From Paracoccus aestuariivivens (GTDB lineage: Bacteria > Pseudomonadota > Alphaproteobacteria > Rhodobacterales > Rhodobacteraceae): a DNA stretch of 64,000 nucleotides. Below the pieces are notes generated by a model. It saw nothing but the letters and a program-made list of their open reading frames with translations. It was not told the DNA's origin and made no database searches. The DNA lies in assembly GCF_009711225.1 (NCBI RefSeq), contig NZ_WMIE01000007.1, forward strand, positions 1 to 64,000, read 5' to 3'. Shown here one piece after another: positions 48,424 to 57,280 of the stretch. Made by a program: the position numbers and the translations under genes. The stretch's first letter is position 1, and each line of letters begins with the position of its first letter.

Positions 48424-49473
48424 ATGGCAGAGCCAGCAATCTCATTTCAGGGCGTGACGCGCCGCTATCCGCAGAAGCGCGGAGCAGCTGATGTCGTGGC
48501 CTTGCAGGACATCTCCCTCGACGTGCCGCAGGGCGCGATCACCGGTATCATCGGGCGCTCTGGCGCGGGCAAGTCCACATTGCTGCGCATGGTGAACGGG
48601 CTTGAGCGCCCCTCGGAAGGCAAGGTCATCGTGAACGGTCACGATGTTGGCGCGGCATCCGATGCGGCGCTGCGCGGCATCCGCCGCGAGGTCGGGATGA
48701 TCTTCCAGCATTTCAACCTGCTGGCCTCGCGCACCGTCGCCGAAAACATCGCGCTGCCGCTGGAGATCGCGGGCGTCGATCCGCTGAAAATCTCGGGCCG
48801 CGTGCAGGAACTGATCACCCGCGTCGGGCTGACCGCGCAGGCGAACCGCTATCCGGCGGAACTGTCGGGCGGGCAAAAGCAGCGCGTCGGCATCGCCCGC
48901 GCCTTGGCGACCGGCCCGCGCGTGCTGCTGTCGGACGAGGCGACCTCGGCCCTTGACCCCGACACCACGCGGCAAGTGCTGGACCTGCTCAAGGACATCA
49001 ACCGCGATCTGGGTCTGACGATCCTGCTGATCACCCATGAAATGGCCGTCGTGCGCGATATCTGCAGCCATGTCGCCGTGATCGAGGCTGGTCAGATCGT
49101 CGAGGCCGGAGAGACCTATTCCGTCTTCTCGCGCCCGACCCATGCCACCACCCGCAGCTTCTTGCAGGGCGTGACCGGCGTCGCGGTTCCGCAATTCGTC
49201 GCGGGCCAGTTGCGCGACGAACCCGAAAGCCTGCAATCCGAGGCGGTCGTGCAGATCACCTTCACCGGGCAGCATGCGACCGATCCGATGCTGGCGCGCC
49301 TGACCTCGGAGCGCGGCGTCAGCGTCAATATCCTTGCCGGTGCCATCGAGGAAATCGGCGACAAGCCCTTCGGCAGCCTGATCGTCGGCCTGCCCATGGG
49401 CCGTCTTGATGAATCCCGCCGCTTCCTTGAACAACACGGCCTTCTGACGGAGGTGCTTGGCTATGTCGGCTAA
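48424..49473 (+). CDS. metN: Methionine ABC transporter ATP-binding protein
   Basis: A 349-residue ATPase that powers D/L-methionine uptake. Walker A GRSGAGKST (about 47-55), Q-loop FQHFNLL, signature ELSGGQKQRVGIARAL, Walker B VLLSDEATSALD and H-loop LLITHEM are intact. The C-terminal NIL (ACT-like) domain (about 260-345) binds methionine to inhibit transport when it is plentiful. First gene of metNIQ; its end overlaps metI by 11 bases. Confidence 0.97.
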   Translation: MAEPAISFQGVTRRYPQKRGAADVVALQDISLDVPQGAITGIIGRSGAGKSTLLRMVNGLERPSEGKVIVNGHDVGAASDAALRGIRREVGMIFQHFNLLASRTVAENIALPLEIAGVDPLKISGRVQELITRVGLTAQANRYPAELSGGQKQRVGIARALATGPRVLLSDEATSALDPDTTRQVLDLLKDINRDLGLTILLITHEMAVVRDICSHVAVIEAGQIVEAGETYSVFSRPTHATTRSFLQGVTGVAVPQFVAGQLRDEPESLQSEAVVQITFTGQHATDPMLARLTSERGVSVNILAGAIEEIGDKPFGSLIVGLPMGRLDESRRFLEQHGLLTEVLGYVG

Positions 49474-50137
49474 CCTCATCCCGATCCTTTTGGAATCGAC
49501 CCTGCAGACGCTTTACATGGTCGCCATGTCGACCCTGCTGGGCACGCTGATCGGCGCGCCGCTGGGGATCTTCCTTGCGACCTCACGCAAGGGCGAATTG
49601 CTGTCGGCCCCTTGGCTCAACAAGATGCTGGGCCTGATCGTGAACGCGGCGCGTTCGACGCCCTTCATCATTCTGGTCGTGGCGATCATCCCGCTGACGC
49701 GCCTGATCGCCGGAACCTCGATCGGCACCACGGCCGCCATCGTGCCCCTGACCATCGCCGCCGCCCCCTTCATCGCCCGCCTGATCGAGACCGCCATCCG
49801 CGAGGTCGATGCCGGTCTGATCGAGGCCGCCCGCGCCATGGGCGCAACCCCTTGGCAGATCGTCCGCAAGGTCCTGATCCCCGAGGCCAAGCCCGGCATC
49901 ATCCTCGGCCTGACGCTCGCCGTGGTCAGCCTGATCGGCTATTCGGCCATGGTCGGCGCGGTCGGCGGCGAGGGTCTGGGCGATCTGGGCATCCGCTACG
50001 GCTATCAGCGTTTCATGCCCGAGGTGATGCTGGCTGTCGTCATCATCCTGATCGTGCTTGTGCAACTGGTCCAGTCGCTTGGCGAATGGATCGCAGCCCG
50101 CTTTGACAAACGCGCCCCCCGCAACCGGGGCCGGTAA
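49463..50137 (+). CDS. metI: Methionine ABC transporter permease
   Basis: A 224-residue inner-membrane permease with five hydrophobic helices and the EAA-type coupling loop EAARAMGATPWQIVRKVLIPEAKPGI. It partners MetN and MetQ. Start ATG 49463 (MSANLIPILL) is preferred over TTG 49457; both lie inside the metN end. Confidence 0.96.
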   Translation: MSANLIPILLESTLQTLYMVAMSTLLGTLIGAPLGIFLATSRKGELLSAPWLNKMLGLIVNAARSTPFIILVVAIIPLTRLIAGTSIGTTAAIVPLTIAAAPFIARLIETAIREVDAGLIEAARAMGATPWQIVRKVLIPEAKPGIILGLTLAVVSLIGYSAMVGAVGGEGLGDLGIRYGYQRFMPEVMLAVVIILIVLVQLVQSLGEWIAARFDKRAPRNRGR

Positions 50138-50160
50138 CTTCCAACCCGAAAGGACAATCC

Positions 50161-50943
50161 ATGCGTAAACTTCGCATCGCCGCTCTGACCTCGGCCCTCG
50201 CGCTGGTCGCGGGCATGGCTTCCGCCGAAGACATCAAGGTCGGTGTTTCGGTCGGTGAACACGCCGAAATCATGGAGCAGGTGGCCGCCGTCGCCAAGGA
50301 AAAGGGCCTGAACATCGACATCGTCGAGTTCACCGATTACGTCGTGCCGAACCAGGCGCTGAACGACGGCGACCTGCAGGCGAACAGCTTCCAGCACCAG
50401 CCCTATCTGGATAACCAGATCAAGGACCGCGGCTTCGATCTGGTCGCCATCGGCAAGACCATCACCACGCCCATGGGCATCTATTCCGAAAAGCTGAAAT
50501 CGCTGGACGAACTGCCCGAGGGTGGCAAGGTCGCGCTGCCGAACGACCCGACCAATGGCGGTCGCGCGCTGCTGCTGCTGCAGGACAAGGGCGTGATCAA
50601 GCTGGCCGAAGGCACCGGCCTGATCCCGACCCCGCTGGACGTGACCGAGAACCCCAAGAACCTGAAGTTTCTGGAACTCGACGCCGCCCAACTGCCGCGC
50701 GCGCTGGCTGACGCCGATGTCGCGGTCATCAACACCAACTACGCGCTGGAAGCCGGTCTGAATCCGGAAAAAGACGCGATCGCCATCGAGAAAGCCGACA
50801 GCCCCTATGCCAACATCATCGTCGTGCGTACCGCCGACAAGGATGCCGAATGGGCCAAGACGCTGGTCGAGTCCTATAACTCGGACGCCGTGAAAAAATA
50901 CATCACCGAGAAATACACCGGCGCGGTCATCCCCGCCTGGTAA
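50161..50943 (+). CDS. metQ: Methionine-binding periplasmic protein
   Basis: A 260-residue NlpA-family solute-binding protein. The signal peptide (AALTSALALVAGMASA) lacks a lipobox Cys, so it is a free periplasmic protein, unlike the lipoprotein MetQ of E. coli. Family motifs: FTDYVVPNQALNDGDLQANSFQHQPYLD, ALPNDPTNGGRALLLLQ and AVINTNYALEAGL. AAGGACAATCC precedes the ATG. Third gene of metNIQ, ended by a strong terminator. Confidence 0.97.
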   Translation: MRKLRIAALTSALALVAGMASAEDIKVGVSVGEHAEIMEQVAAVAKEKGLNIDIVEFTDYVVPNQALNDGDLQANSFQHQPYLDNQIKDRGFDLVAIGKTITTPMGIYSEKLKSLDELPEGGKVALPNDPTNGGRALLLLQDKGVIKLAEGTGLIPTPLDVTENPKNLKFLELDAAQLPRALADADVAVINTNYALEAGLNPEKDAIAIEKADSPYANIIVVRTADKDAEWAKTLVESYNSDAVKKYITEKYTGAVIPAW

Positions 50944-50962
50944 TTCCCTCTCGGATCAAAAG

Positions 50963-50993
50963 GAAACGCCCCGCTTTCGCGGGGCGTTTTTTA
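50963..50993 (+). terminator. Rho-independent terminator after metQ
   Basis: AACGCCCCGC / GCGGGGCGTT stem with a TTTC loop and a TTTTTT tail, 20 bases after the metQ stop. It overlaps the stop codon of the convergent CoA-transferase gene and is followed on that strand by TTCCTTTT, so it is bidirectional. Confidence 0.9.
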
Positions 50994-52493
50994 TTCCGGT
51001 TTCATCGTTCCGGTGCGGCGCAGCCGGTCATGCCAGCTCAGCGCCTCTTCCAGAACATGTGGGGTATGCCCGCCCCTCTGGACAGCCCGGTCGAAATAGT
51101 CCTGCAAGCCATCGCGCCATTCCGGCGAGACGCAATTGTCGATGATCAGCTGCGCACGCTCTCGCGGCGCAAGGCCACGCAGATCGGCCAGACCCTGCTC
51201 GGTCACAAGGATGTCCACGTCATGCTCGGTATGATCGACATGGCTGACCATCGGCACGACGGACGAAATGCGACCACCTTTGGCGATGGATTTCGTCACA
51301 AACACCGACAGATATGCGTTGCGCGCGAAATCGCCCGAGCCGCCGATCCCGTTCATCATGTTCGTGCCCATGACATGGGTCGAGTTGACGTTGCCATAGA
51401 TGTCGAATTCCAGCGCTGTGTTGATGGCGATAAGGCCAAGGCGGCGGACGACCTCGGGATGGTTCGAGATCTCTTGCGGGCGCAGGACCAGTTTGCGCTT
51501 GTAGTCCTGAAACCGCGCCATCACCTCGGTATACTTCGCCTCGGACAGCGTGATGGACGACCCCGAGGCAAAAACCATCTTGCCAGCATCCATCAGGTCG
51601 AAAGTCGAATCCTGCAGGACCTCGCTATACATCGTCAGGCCCTCGAACGGGCTGTCGATCAGGCCATGCATCACGGCGTTCGCAATGCTGCCGATCCCCG
51701 CCTGCAGCGGGTGCAGCGAGGCGGGCATGCGGCCCTTGGCGACCTCCTGCGTGAAGAACTCGGTCAGGTGGCCCGCGATCTGGCGCGTCTCGGCATCCGG
51801 CTCGGTCACATTCGAGGCCGAGTCAAGCTTGTTCGAGATCACGATGGCCGCGATTTTCTCCGGCGGGATCGGGATATAGGGGAAGCCCGCGCGGCTTTCC
51901 GGCGTCACGACCGGGATCGGGGTCCGTACAGGCCAATAGGTCGGGATGTAGATGTCGTGCAGCCCTTCGAGTTCTGCGGACTGGTTCAGGTTGATCTCGA
52001 CAATGACCTTATCGGCCAGAATCGCGAAACTGGCCGAGTTTCCGACCGAGGTCGTGGGCACGATGCCGCCGGTTTCGGTGATCGCGACGGCCTCGACGAT
52101 AGCGACATCGACCGATGGCAGTTGCTTGGTGCGCAACTGTTCGACCGTCTCGGATAGGTGCTGGTCGATATACATGACCTCGCCCGCATTGATCTCGCGC
52201 CGTAGCGACGGGTCCGACATGAACGGAAGGCGGCGTGCCGTGACATGCGCTTCGGCCAGTATCTTGTCCAGATCGTTGCCCAGAGACGCACCGGTCATCA
52301 ACGTGACCTTCAGCGGTTGGCTGCGGGCACGTTCGGCCAGTGCAAGCGGCACGGCCTTGGCCTCTCCCGAGCGGGTAAAGCCGCTCATCCCCAGAACCAT
52401 TCCGTCCTTGATCAGACTGGCGGCCTGTTCGGCGCTCACGACACGGTCGCGCAACCCGCGATGGCGGATGCGGCTCAGAATATCGTCGGTCAT
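50991..52493 (-). CDS. Acetyl-CoA hydrolase / succinyl-CoA:acetate CoA-transferase family
   Basis: A 500-residue class I CoA-transferase starting MTDDILSRIRHRGLRDR at 52493; upstream residues of the longer frame are not coding. The active-site Glu lies in NTALEFDIYGNVNSTHVMGTNMMNGIGGSGDFARNAYLSVF, the hallmark of this group. KDGMVLGMSGFTRSGEAKAVP is the N-terminal glycine loop. It most resembles AarC-type enzymes that move CoA between succinyl-CoA and acetate; hydrolase names in databases are often misassigned. Followed by the shared terminator. Confidence 0.9.
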   Translation of the reverse strand: MTDDILSRIRHRGLRDRVVSAEQAASLIKDGMVLGMSGFTRSGEAKAVPLALAERARSQPLKVTLMTGASLGNDLDKILAEAHVTARRLPFMSDPSLRREINAGEVMYIDQHLSETVEQLRTKQLPSVDVAIVEAVAITETGGIVPTTSVGNSASFAILADKVIVEINLNQSAELEGLHDIYIPTYWPVRTPIPVVTPESRAGFPYIPIPPEKIAAIVISNKLDSASNVTEPDAETRQIAGHLTEFFTQEVAKGRMPASLHPLQAGIGSIANAVMHGLIDSPFEGLTMYSEVLQDSTFDLMDAGKMVFASGSSITLSEAKYTEVMARFQDYKRKLVLRPQEISNHPEVVRRLGLIAINTALEFDIYGNVNSTHVMGTNMMNGIGGSGDFARNAYLSVFVTKSIAKGGRISSVVPMVSHVDHTEHDVDILVTEQGLADLRGLAPRERAQLIIDNCVSPEWRDGLQDYFDRAVQRGGHTPHVLEEALSWHDRLRRTGTMKPE

Positions 52494-52575
52494 GGTGTCC
52501 TCAATTCTCCTCGATCCGGCCTGATTAGGCAGGAACCGGTTTACTGACAAATCAAGGCTGCCATGCAAATAGCGA

Positions 52576-52599
52576 AAAGCCGGCCCTGAGGCCGGCTTT
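52576..52599 (-). terminator. Terminator after doxX
   Basis: AAAGCCGGCC / GGCCGGCTTT stem; on the minus strand it continues as TTTTCGC. It separates doxX from the CoA-transferase gene. Confidence 0.7.
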
Positions 52600-52617
52600 C
52601 CGAGATGCGACGTTCCG

Positions 52618-53043
52618 TCACTTGCGGCGCTGGATCGACCAGGCACCGTCACCAAGGAACGACAGCGCCAGCATTACGGCCGCCCAAAGCACCGGATACT
52701 CCCAGCCACCGCCTTGGCTGCTGAAGGTAAATCCGTTTCCACCGTGACCGAAAACGGCCGCACCCAGCAGAACCGGAACCGTGACCAGCGCCACCAGACG
52801 GGTCTGGTAACCGACGATCAGAGCGATACCGCCAAGAACCTCGATCAGGATGGTCAGGTAGCCAAGTGCACCCGGCAAACCGATCGATTCAAAATAGCCC
52901 GCGGTTCCGGCGGGGGTGAAGATGAACAGCTTGATCAGGCCATGGACCAAAAAGAACAGGCCGGTCGAAGCGCGGAGGATGAAGGCGGCGATATCTGCCC
53001 GGTTTTCTGCAGTCGCCGGTCCGGCAAAAGAAAGATCAGACAT
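52618..53043 (-). CDS. DoxX-family membrane protein
   Basis: A 141-residue protein with four hydrophobic helices. The first begins AAFILRASTGLFFLVHGLIKLFIF, the typical DoxX opening; later TILIEVLGGIALIVGYQTR and VPVLLGAAVFGHGGNGF. DoxX proteins are thought to be involved in thiol/quinone redox or membrane homeostasis, but this one has no established role. Divergent from the LysR gene, which may control it. Confidence 0.85.
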   Translation of the reverse strand: MSDLSFAGPATAENRADIAAFILRASTGLFFLVHGLIKLFIFTPAGTAGYFESIGLPGALGYLTILIEVLGGIALIVGYQTRLVALVTVPVLLGAAVFGHGGNGFTFSSQGGGWEYPVLWAAVMLALSFLGDGAWSIQRRK

Positions 53044-53093
53044 TTCGATGTTCCCATCAGGATGATTGGTTGATGCAACGAATGTAGCGGATT

Positions 53094-53123
53094 GCCACTA
53101 TCGCAAAAATGGACATAGTTGGC
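53094..53123. promoter_or_regulatory. Candidate LysR operator between doxX and the LysR gene
   Basis: An inverted repeat GCCACTAT (53094-53101) / ATAGTTGGC (53115-53123), with one base unmatched and a 13-base centre, lies in the 109-base divergent gap. LysR regulators usually bind such dyads next to the gene they control. Confidence 0.4.
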
Positions 53124-53152
53124 GAAACATTGCCGCCAATTTGGGGAATAAG

Positions 53153-54067
53153 ATGGATCGTCTGGACGGGATCAGATCATTCGTCGCCGTGGTCGATTCA
53201 GGCTCGTTCACCCGGGCCGGAAAACGGCTTGGCATCTCGAACAAGCTGATCAGCAAATATGTCGCCGCGCTTGAACGGCAGCAGGGCATAACGCTTCTGA
53301 ACCGGACCACGCGTTCCCTGTCGCTGACACCGGCGGGCGAGCGTTTTCTGTTGGCAGCCCGCCGTGTGCTTTCCGCCGTCGAGGAGCTTGACGCCCAGGC
53401 CCGCGCCGACGAAGGCATGCTGACCGGCCGGATGCTGATCACCGCGCCTGTCAGCTTCGGCGAGATGTTTGCCCCTATCCTGACCCGCGACTTCATCGAG
53501 GCGAATTCCGGCATCAGCATCGACCTGCGCCTGACCGACCGCTATGTCGATCTGGCCGCCGAGGGCTTCGATCTGGCATTGCGCATCGGGGTTCTGGCCG
53601 ATTCAAGTCTGATCGGGCGCCGGATCGGACGGACGGAATCGCTGGTGGTCGGAAGTCCCGCCTATCTTGCGGCACGGGGACGACCGCGTCACCCCGACGA
53701 TCTGCGCGAGCATGTGAACATCCGCGACAGCAATGCCGCCTCGGCCCATCGCGCGACTTTTGTGATCGAGGGCAAGGCCGTCAGCGTTCCCCTGCCCGGC
53801 CGCATCACCGTCAACAGCCCGCAAGCCGTCCGCCGCCTTGCGCTGGAGGGCAGCGGCATCGCCATCATTCCGCGCTTCGTGGTCGATCGCGATATCGCCG
53901 AAGGACGGCTTGAACGATTGCTAGAGGGCTTCCCCGGCCCGCAGCTGGACATTCAGGCACTGTACCTGCCGCAGCCCTTCATTCCACCCCGATTGACCGC
54001 CTATCTTGAGCATCTGCGCAAGAACCTTAGTCCGACGCTTGGGAAAGTACCGCCCCCGGATTCATGA
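53153..54067 (+). CDS. LysR-family transcriptional regulator
   Basis: A 304-residue regulator. The N-terminal winged helix (about 1-60) has FVAVVDSGSFTRAGKRLGISNKLISKYVAALERQQGITLLNRTTRSLSLTPAG. The effector-binding domain (90-290) includes LRITDRYVDLAAEGFDLALRIG-like text and RRLALEGSGIAIIPRF, the CrgA/DsdC subgroup style. Start ATG 53153. The neighbouring divergent doxX is the likely target. Its last 41 bases overlap the convergent FAD oxidase gene. Confidence 0.9.
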   Translation: MDRLDGIRSFVAVVDSGSFTRAGKRLGISNKLISKYVAALERQQGITLLNRTTRSLSLTPAGERFLLAARRVLSAVEELDAQARADEGMLTGRMLITAPVSFGEMFAPILTRDFIEANSGISIDLRLTDRYVDLAAEGFDLALRIGVLADSSLIGRRIGRTESLVVGSPAYLAARGRPRHPDDLREHVNIRDSNAASAHRATFVIEGKAVSVPLPGRITVNSPQAVRRLALEGSGIAIIPRFVVDRDIAEGRLERLLEGFPGPQLDIQALYLPQPFIPPRLTAYLEHLRKNLSPTLGKVPPPDS

Positions 54068-55433
54068 TTCCCAGCGGGTCCAGCGCCGACTTGATCGCCC
54101 GCATCGCAGCCAAGCGCGCCGGATCGCCCCACCGTTCGAGTTCGGCGACCTTCAACCGTCCGACGCCATGTTCGGCCGAAAACGAACCGCCCCGAGCGAC
54201 AACCATCTCGTGGACCAGTAGCGAAAGGTCTTTGCGCTGATCGTCATATTCAGCGCGATGGCGGCCAGCGGCAGGGAACAGGTTGAAATGCAGGTTTCCG
54301 TCGCCCAGATGGCCGAAGCAATTCACCCGCAGATCCGAGCGCGCCGCCAAGGCCGCGCCTGCATCAAGGATAAAAGCCGCGATCTCGGACAAAGGTAAGC
54401 TGACGTCATGGCTGGAGATAGCGCCGATCCGACGGTTCGCCTCGGGGATATGCTCGCGGAGATGCCAGAATCCGGCAGCCTGTTGCCCCGACTGCGCAAT
54501 GACCCCGTCGGTCACAAGACCGCGCTCCATCGCGTCGGACAGCAACCCCTCAAGCGCGGCGTCAGGCGCCATTCCTACCGGCAGGCCGACTTCGATCAGC
54601 ACCGACCAATGCGCCTTGGGCAAGGGCTGGCGGATCTCGGGCAATGTTTCGGCCAAGAAGGCAAGCCCCTGCCCGCCGATCAGCTCGAACGCGGTGACGC
54701 CGCCCGCCATATGCCCCTCGGCCAAGGCCAGCAGGGTAAGCGCAGCTTCGGGGCCGGGAACCTCCAGCATGGCGGTTCCGATATTCGGCGGCGGCACGAC
54801 CAGCTTCAGGCTGGCGGCAGTTATGACCCCAAGCGAACCCTCGGCCCCGATCAACAGGTCGCGCAGGTCGTAGCCGGTATTGTCCTTGCGCAGACGCTTG
54901 AGGTCGTTGACGATGCTGCCATCGGGCAAAACGGCCTCGATCCCCAGACACAATGCGCGGGCGGTTCCGTATCGCAAAGCCGTCACGCCACCCGCATTGG
55001 TGGACAAGCAGCCGCCAATCGCCGCCGTACCCTGACTGGCCAAAGACAGCGGGAACAGCCGCCCGTGGTTTTCCGCCGCGTCGCGCACCGCCTGCAACGT
55101 CATACCCGCCTCGGCGACAAGGACGTTTTCCTCGGGCCATATACCGCGCAAAGCTGTCATCCGCTCGAGCGACAGAACCAGTGGCGCGGGTCCGTCCGGC
55201 ATGACCTGCCCGCCCACCAGCCCCGTGCCACCGCCACGCGTGACAATCCCGACACGCGCCGCAGCGCAGGCCCGCACGATCTGCGCAACCTCGTCGGTCG
55301 TCCGAGGAGCAGCGATCAGACCCGCCTGCCCATGATAACGGCCCCGCGGTTCTTCCAGATAGGCGGGGGTGACAGGGCGCAGCACGCCGTCCGGCAACAT
55401 GGCGGCCAGTTGCTCATCGGCGGGGTTCAGCAT
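54027..55433 (-). CDS. FAD-linked 2-hydroxyacid oxidase/dehydrogenase (GlcD/D-LDH type)
   Basis: A 468-residue VAO/PCMH-fold flavoprotein. The FAD-binding part has VTRGGGTGLVGGQVMPDG (62-79), SQGTAAIGGCLSTNAGGVTALRYG and DLLIGAEGSLGVIT. The C-terminal oxidase domain ends with VNCFGHLGDGNLHFN (metal/substrate site) and SAEHGVGRLKV. Substrates could be D-lactate, glycolate or D-2-hydroxyglutarate. Starts one base before the GNAT gene ends, so it is the last gene of the surf1-thrC operon. Confidence 0.9.
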   Translation of the reverse strand: MLNPADEQLAAMLPDGVLRPVTPAYLEEPRGRYHGQAGLIAAPRTTDEVAQIVRACAAARVGIVTRGGGTGLVGGQVMPDGPAPLVLSLERMTALRGIWPEENVLVAEAGMTLQAVRDAAENHGRLFPLSLASQGTAAIGGCLSTNAGGVTALRYGTARALCLGIEAVLPDGSIVNDLKRLRKDNTGYDLRDLLIGAEGSLGVITAASLKLVVPPPNIGTAMLEVPGPEAALTLLALAEGHMAGGVTAFELIGGQGLAFLAETLPEIRQPLPKAHWSVLIEVGLPVGMAPDAALEGLLSDAMERGLVTDGVIAQSGQQAAGFWHLREHIPEANRRIGAISSHDVSLPLSEIAAFILDAGAALAARSDLRVNCFGHLGDGNLHFNLFPAAGRHRAEYDDQRKDLSLLVHEMVVARGGSFSAEHGVGRLKVAELERWGDPARLAAMRAIKSALDPLGIMNPGAVLSQASD

Positions 55434-56015
55434 TCAACGGACCTCGGTCTTTCCGCGGCGATCGCTGCGCAGGTTCGAGTAAAGAACGTGGTTCCGCCAC
55501 CGCCCATTAATCTGCAGATAGCTTTGCGCGACGCCTTCGTATTTGAATCCCGCCCGTTCCAGCGCACCGCGAGAGGCGACGTTTTCGGGAAGGCATGCGG
55601 CCTCGATCCGGCTGAGATCCATCAGACCGAAGGCGTGGTTGACCAGCGCGTCGATTGCCTCGCGCATGAAGCCCTGCCGCGCGTATGGCTCGCCGATCCA
55701 ATAGCCGATGGTGGCGGATTGGGCGGGGCCGCGCCGGATATTGTCCAGCGTGATCGCCCCCAGCAGGGTCCCGTCATGCCGGACAAGGAAAAGCGGCAAC
55801 GCCGTCCCGTTCCGGTTGGCGCGCTGCGCCCAATAGACCCGATTTGTGAAACTTTTCTTCGACAGGTGGTCGACAGCCCAGACCGGCTCCCATGGCGACA
55901 GAAAATCACGGCTTCTCGCCCGAAGCCCCGCCCATGCCTCGAAATCGCCATGGGCGGGCAAACGCAGCACCATCCGCTCGGTTTCCAAACGAGGCGGACG
56001 GCGGCGGTTGAACAT
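55434..56015 (-). CDS. GNAT N-acetyltransferase, RimJ/RimL-like
   Basis: A 193-residue GNAT acetyltransferase. It begins LETERMVLRLPAHGDFEAWAGLR, then IGYWIGEPYARQGFMREAI with the acetyl-CoA-binding Q/RxxG region (GxGxxREA type), and ends SRIEAACLPENVASRGALERAGFKYEG. This is the RimJ-type family, which acetylates ribosomal proteins or small substrates; the target is unknown. Its start overlaps the M16 peptidase stop by one base. Confidence 0.88.
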   Translation of the reverse strand: MFNRRRPPRLETERMVLRLPAHGDFEAWAGLRARSRDFLSPWEPVWAVDHLSKKSFTNRVYWAQRANRNGTALPLFLVRHDGTLLGAITLDNIRRGPAQSATIGYWIGEPYARQGFMREAIDALVNHAFGLMDLSRIEAACLPENVASRGALERAGFKYEGVAQSYLQINGRWRNHVLYSNLRSDRRGKTEVR

Positions 56016-57280
56016 CAGGCGGCAAGCCTTTCAGCGAGTTTCTCTCGGCTCGGAGCAGAACGCACCGGACCATAAAGTGCAAGGGCCGGTCGGGCGTTCC
56101 GGATCAGTTGTTCGGCATGGGCGCGAACATCTGCAACAGTCACCGCGTCGATGCGTTCCGCGACTTCGGCTGGCTCCGAGACCCTGTCCCAGATCGCCAG
56201 GGAACGCGCCATCCGCTCTGCCTGTCCGGTCGGACTTTCCAGTCCCATCAGCAGACCCGCTTTCAACTGGGCACGGGCGCGGGCGATCTCGACCTCGGTC
56301 ATGTCCTCGGCAGCGCGCTTCAACTCGTCGATGGTCAGGGTCGCCAGATCGGCGATCTGTTCGCCCGAAGTTCCGGCATAGATCGTGACCATGCCGGTAT
56401 CGTCGTGAAAACCGGACTGGGCGAAGATCGAATAGCACAGCCCTTTTTCTTCGCGCAGTTTCTGGAACAACCGGGACGACATTCCGCCCCCAAGCGCCGA
56501 TGTCCAGATCTGCGCCGCATAGAAATCAGGAGCCTGATAGCCCGGACCTTCGAAAGCCAAAGCGAAATGCGCCTGCTCAAGCTTCTTGACGCGCCGCGTT
56601 TCGGCACCTTGCCAACGCGCGGGTTCCCGCTGGGTCAACGGGCGCGCTGGCAGATGCGAGAAGATCTGTTCTGCCTGACGCAGGATACGGTCGTGATCGA
56701 CGGCACCGGCGGCGGCAAGGATCATCCGCTCCGGACCGTAATGCTCGCCGATAAAGCCAGCCAGATCCTCGCGGCCGAAATTGCTGACCCGCGACGCCGG
56801 ACCTAGAATGGTGCGGCCCATGGGTTGATCGGGATATGCAGCTTCTTGCAGCCAGTCGAAGATCACGTCGTCGGGCGTATCCAAGGACTGCCCGATCTCT
56901 TGCAGGATCACGCCGCGTTCGACCTCGATTTCGCGCTGGTCGAAGATCGGGTTCAGCACGATGTCCGAGATCACGTCCAACGCCAGCGACACGTCACCCG
57001 CCAGTACCCGCGCGTAATACGACGTCACATCGCGCGAGGTATAGGCGTTGATATAGCCACCCACATTCTCGATCGCCTCGGCAATCTGCAGGGCGCTGCG
57101 CGTCGGCGTGCCCTTGAAGGCCATATGCTCAAGGAAATGGGCGATACCGTTCTGGTCGGCGCGTTCGTCGCGACAGCCAGCGCTGACCCAGACCCCGATC
57201 GAGGCCGAATGCAGACCGGGCATGTCGCGGGTAATGACGCGCAGGCCATTGGGCAATGTGCTGATGCGGGTGTTGTTCAA
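56015..57280 (-). CDS. M16-family zinc metallopeptidase
   Basis: A 421-residue processing-peptidase-like protein. The inverted zinc motif HFLEH is at 48-52 with the downstream Glu in the EIEVERGVILQEI helix. The N-half starts TLPNGLRVITRDMPGLHSASIGVWVSAGCRDE. The C-half has FALAFEGPGY and SSRLFQKLREEKGLCYSI, the M16 pattern. Such bacterial proteins resemble the mitochondrial processing peptidase beta subunit. Overlaps thrC by 4 bases. Confidence 0.93.
   Translation of the reverse strand: MNNTRISTLPNGLRVITRDMPGLHSASIGVWVSAGCRDERADQNGIAHFLEHMAFKGTPTRSALQIAEAIENVGGYINAYTSRDVTSYYARVLAGDVSLALDVISDIVLNPIFDQREIEVERGVILQEIGQSLDTPDDVIFDWLQEAAYPDQPMGRTILGPASRVSNFGREDLAGFIGEHYGPERMILAAAGAVDHDRILRQAEQIFSHLPARPLTQREPARWQGAETRRVKKLEQAHFALAFEGPGYQAPDFYAAQIWTSALGGGMSSRLFQKLREEKGLCYSIFAQSGFHDDTGMVTIYAGTSGEQIADLATLTIDELKRAAEDMTEVEIARARAQLKAGLLMGLESPTGQAERMARSLAIWDRVSEPAEVAERIDAVTVADVRAHAEQLIRNARPALALYGPVRSAPSREKLAERLAA

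Noticed and set aside
50163-50230. MetQ as a lipoprotein
   Set aside because: The signal peptide ends ASA-ED and contains no Cys at the cleavage site.
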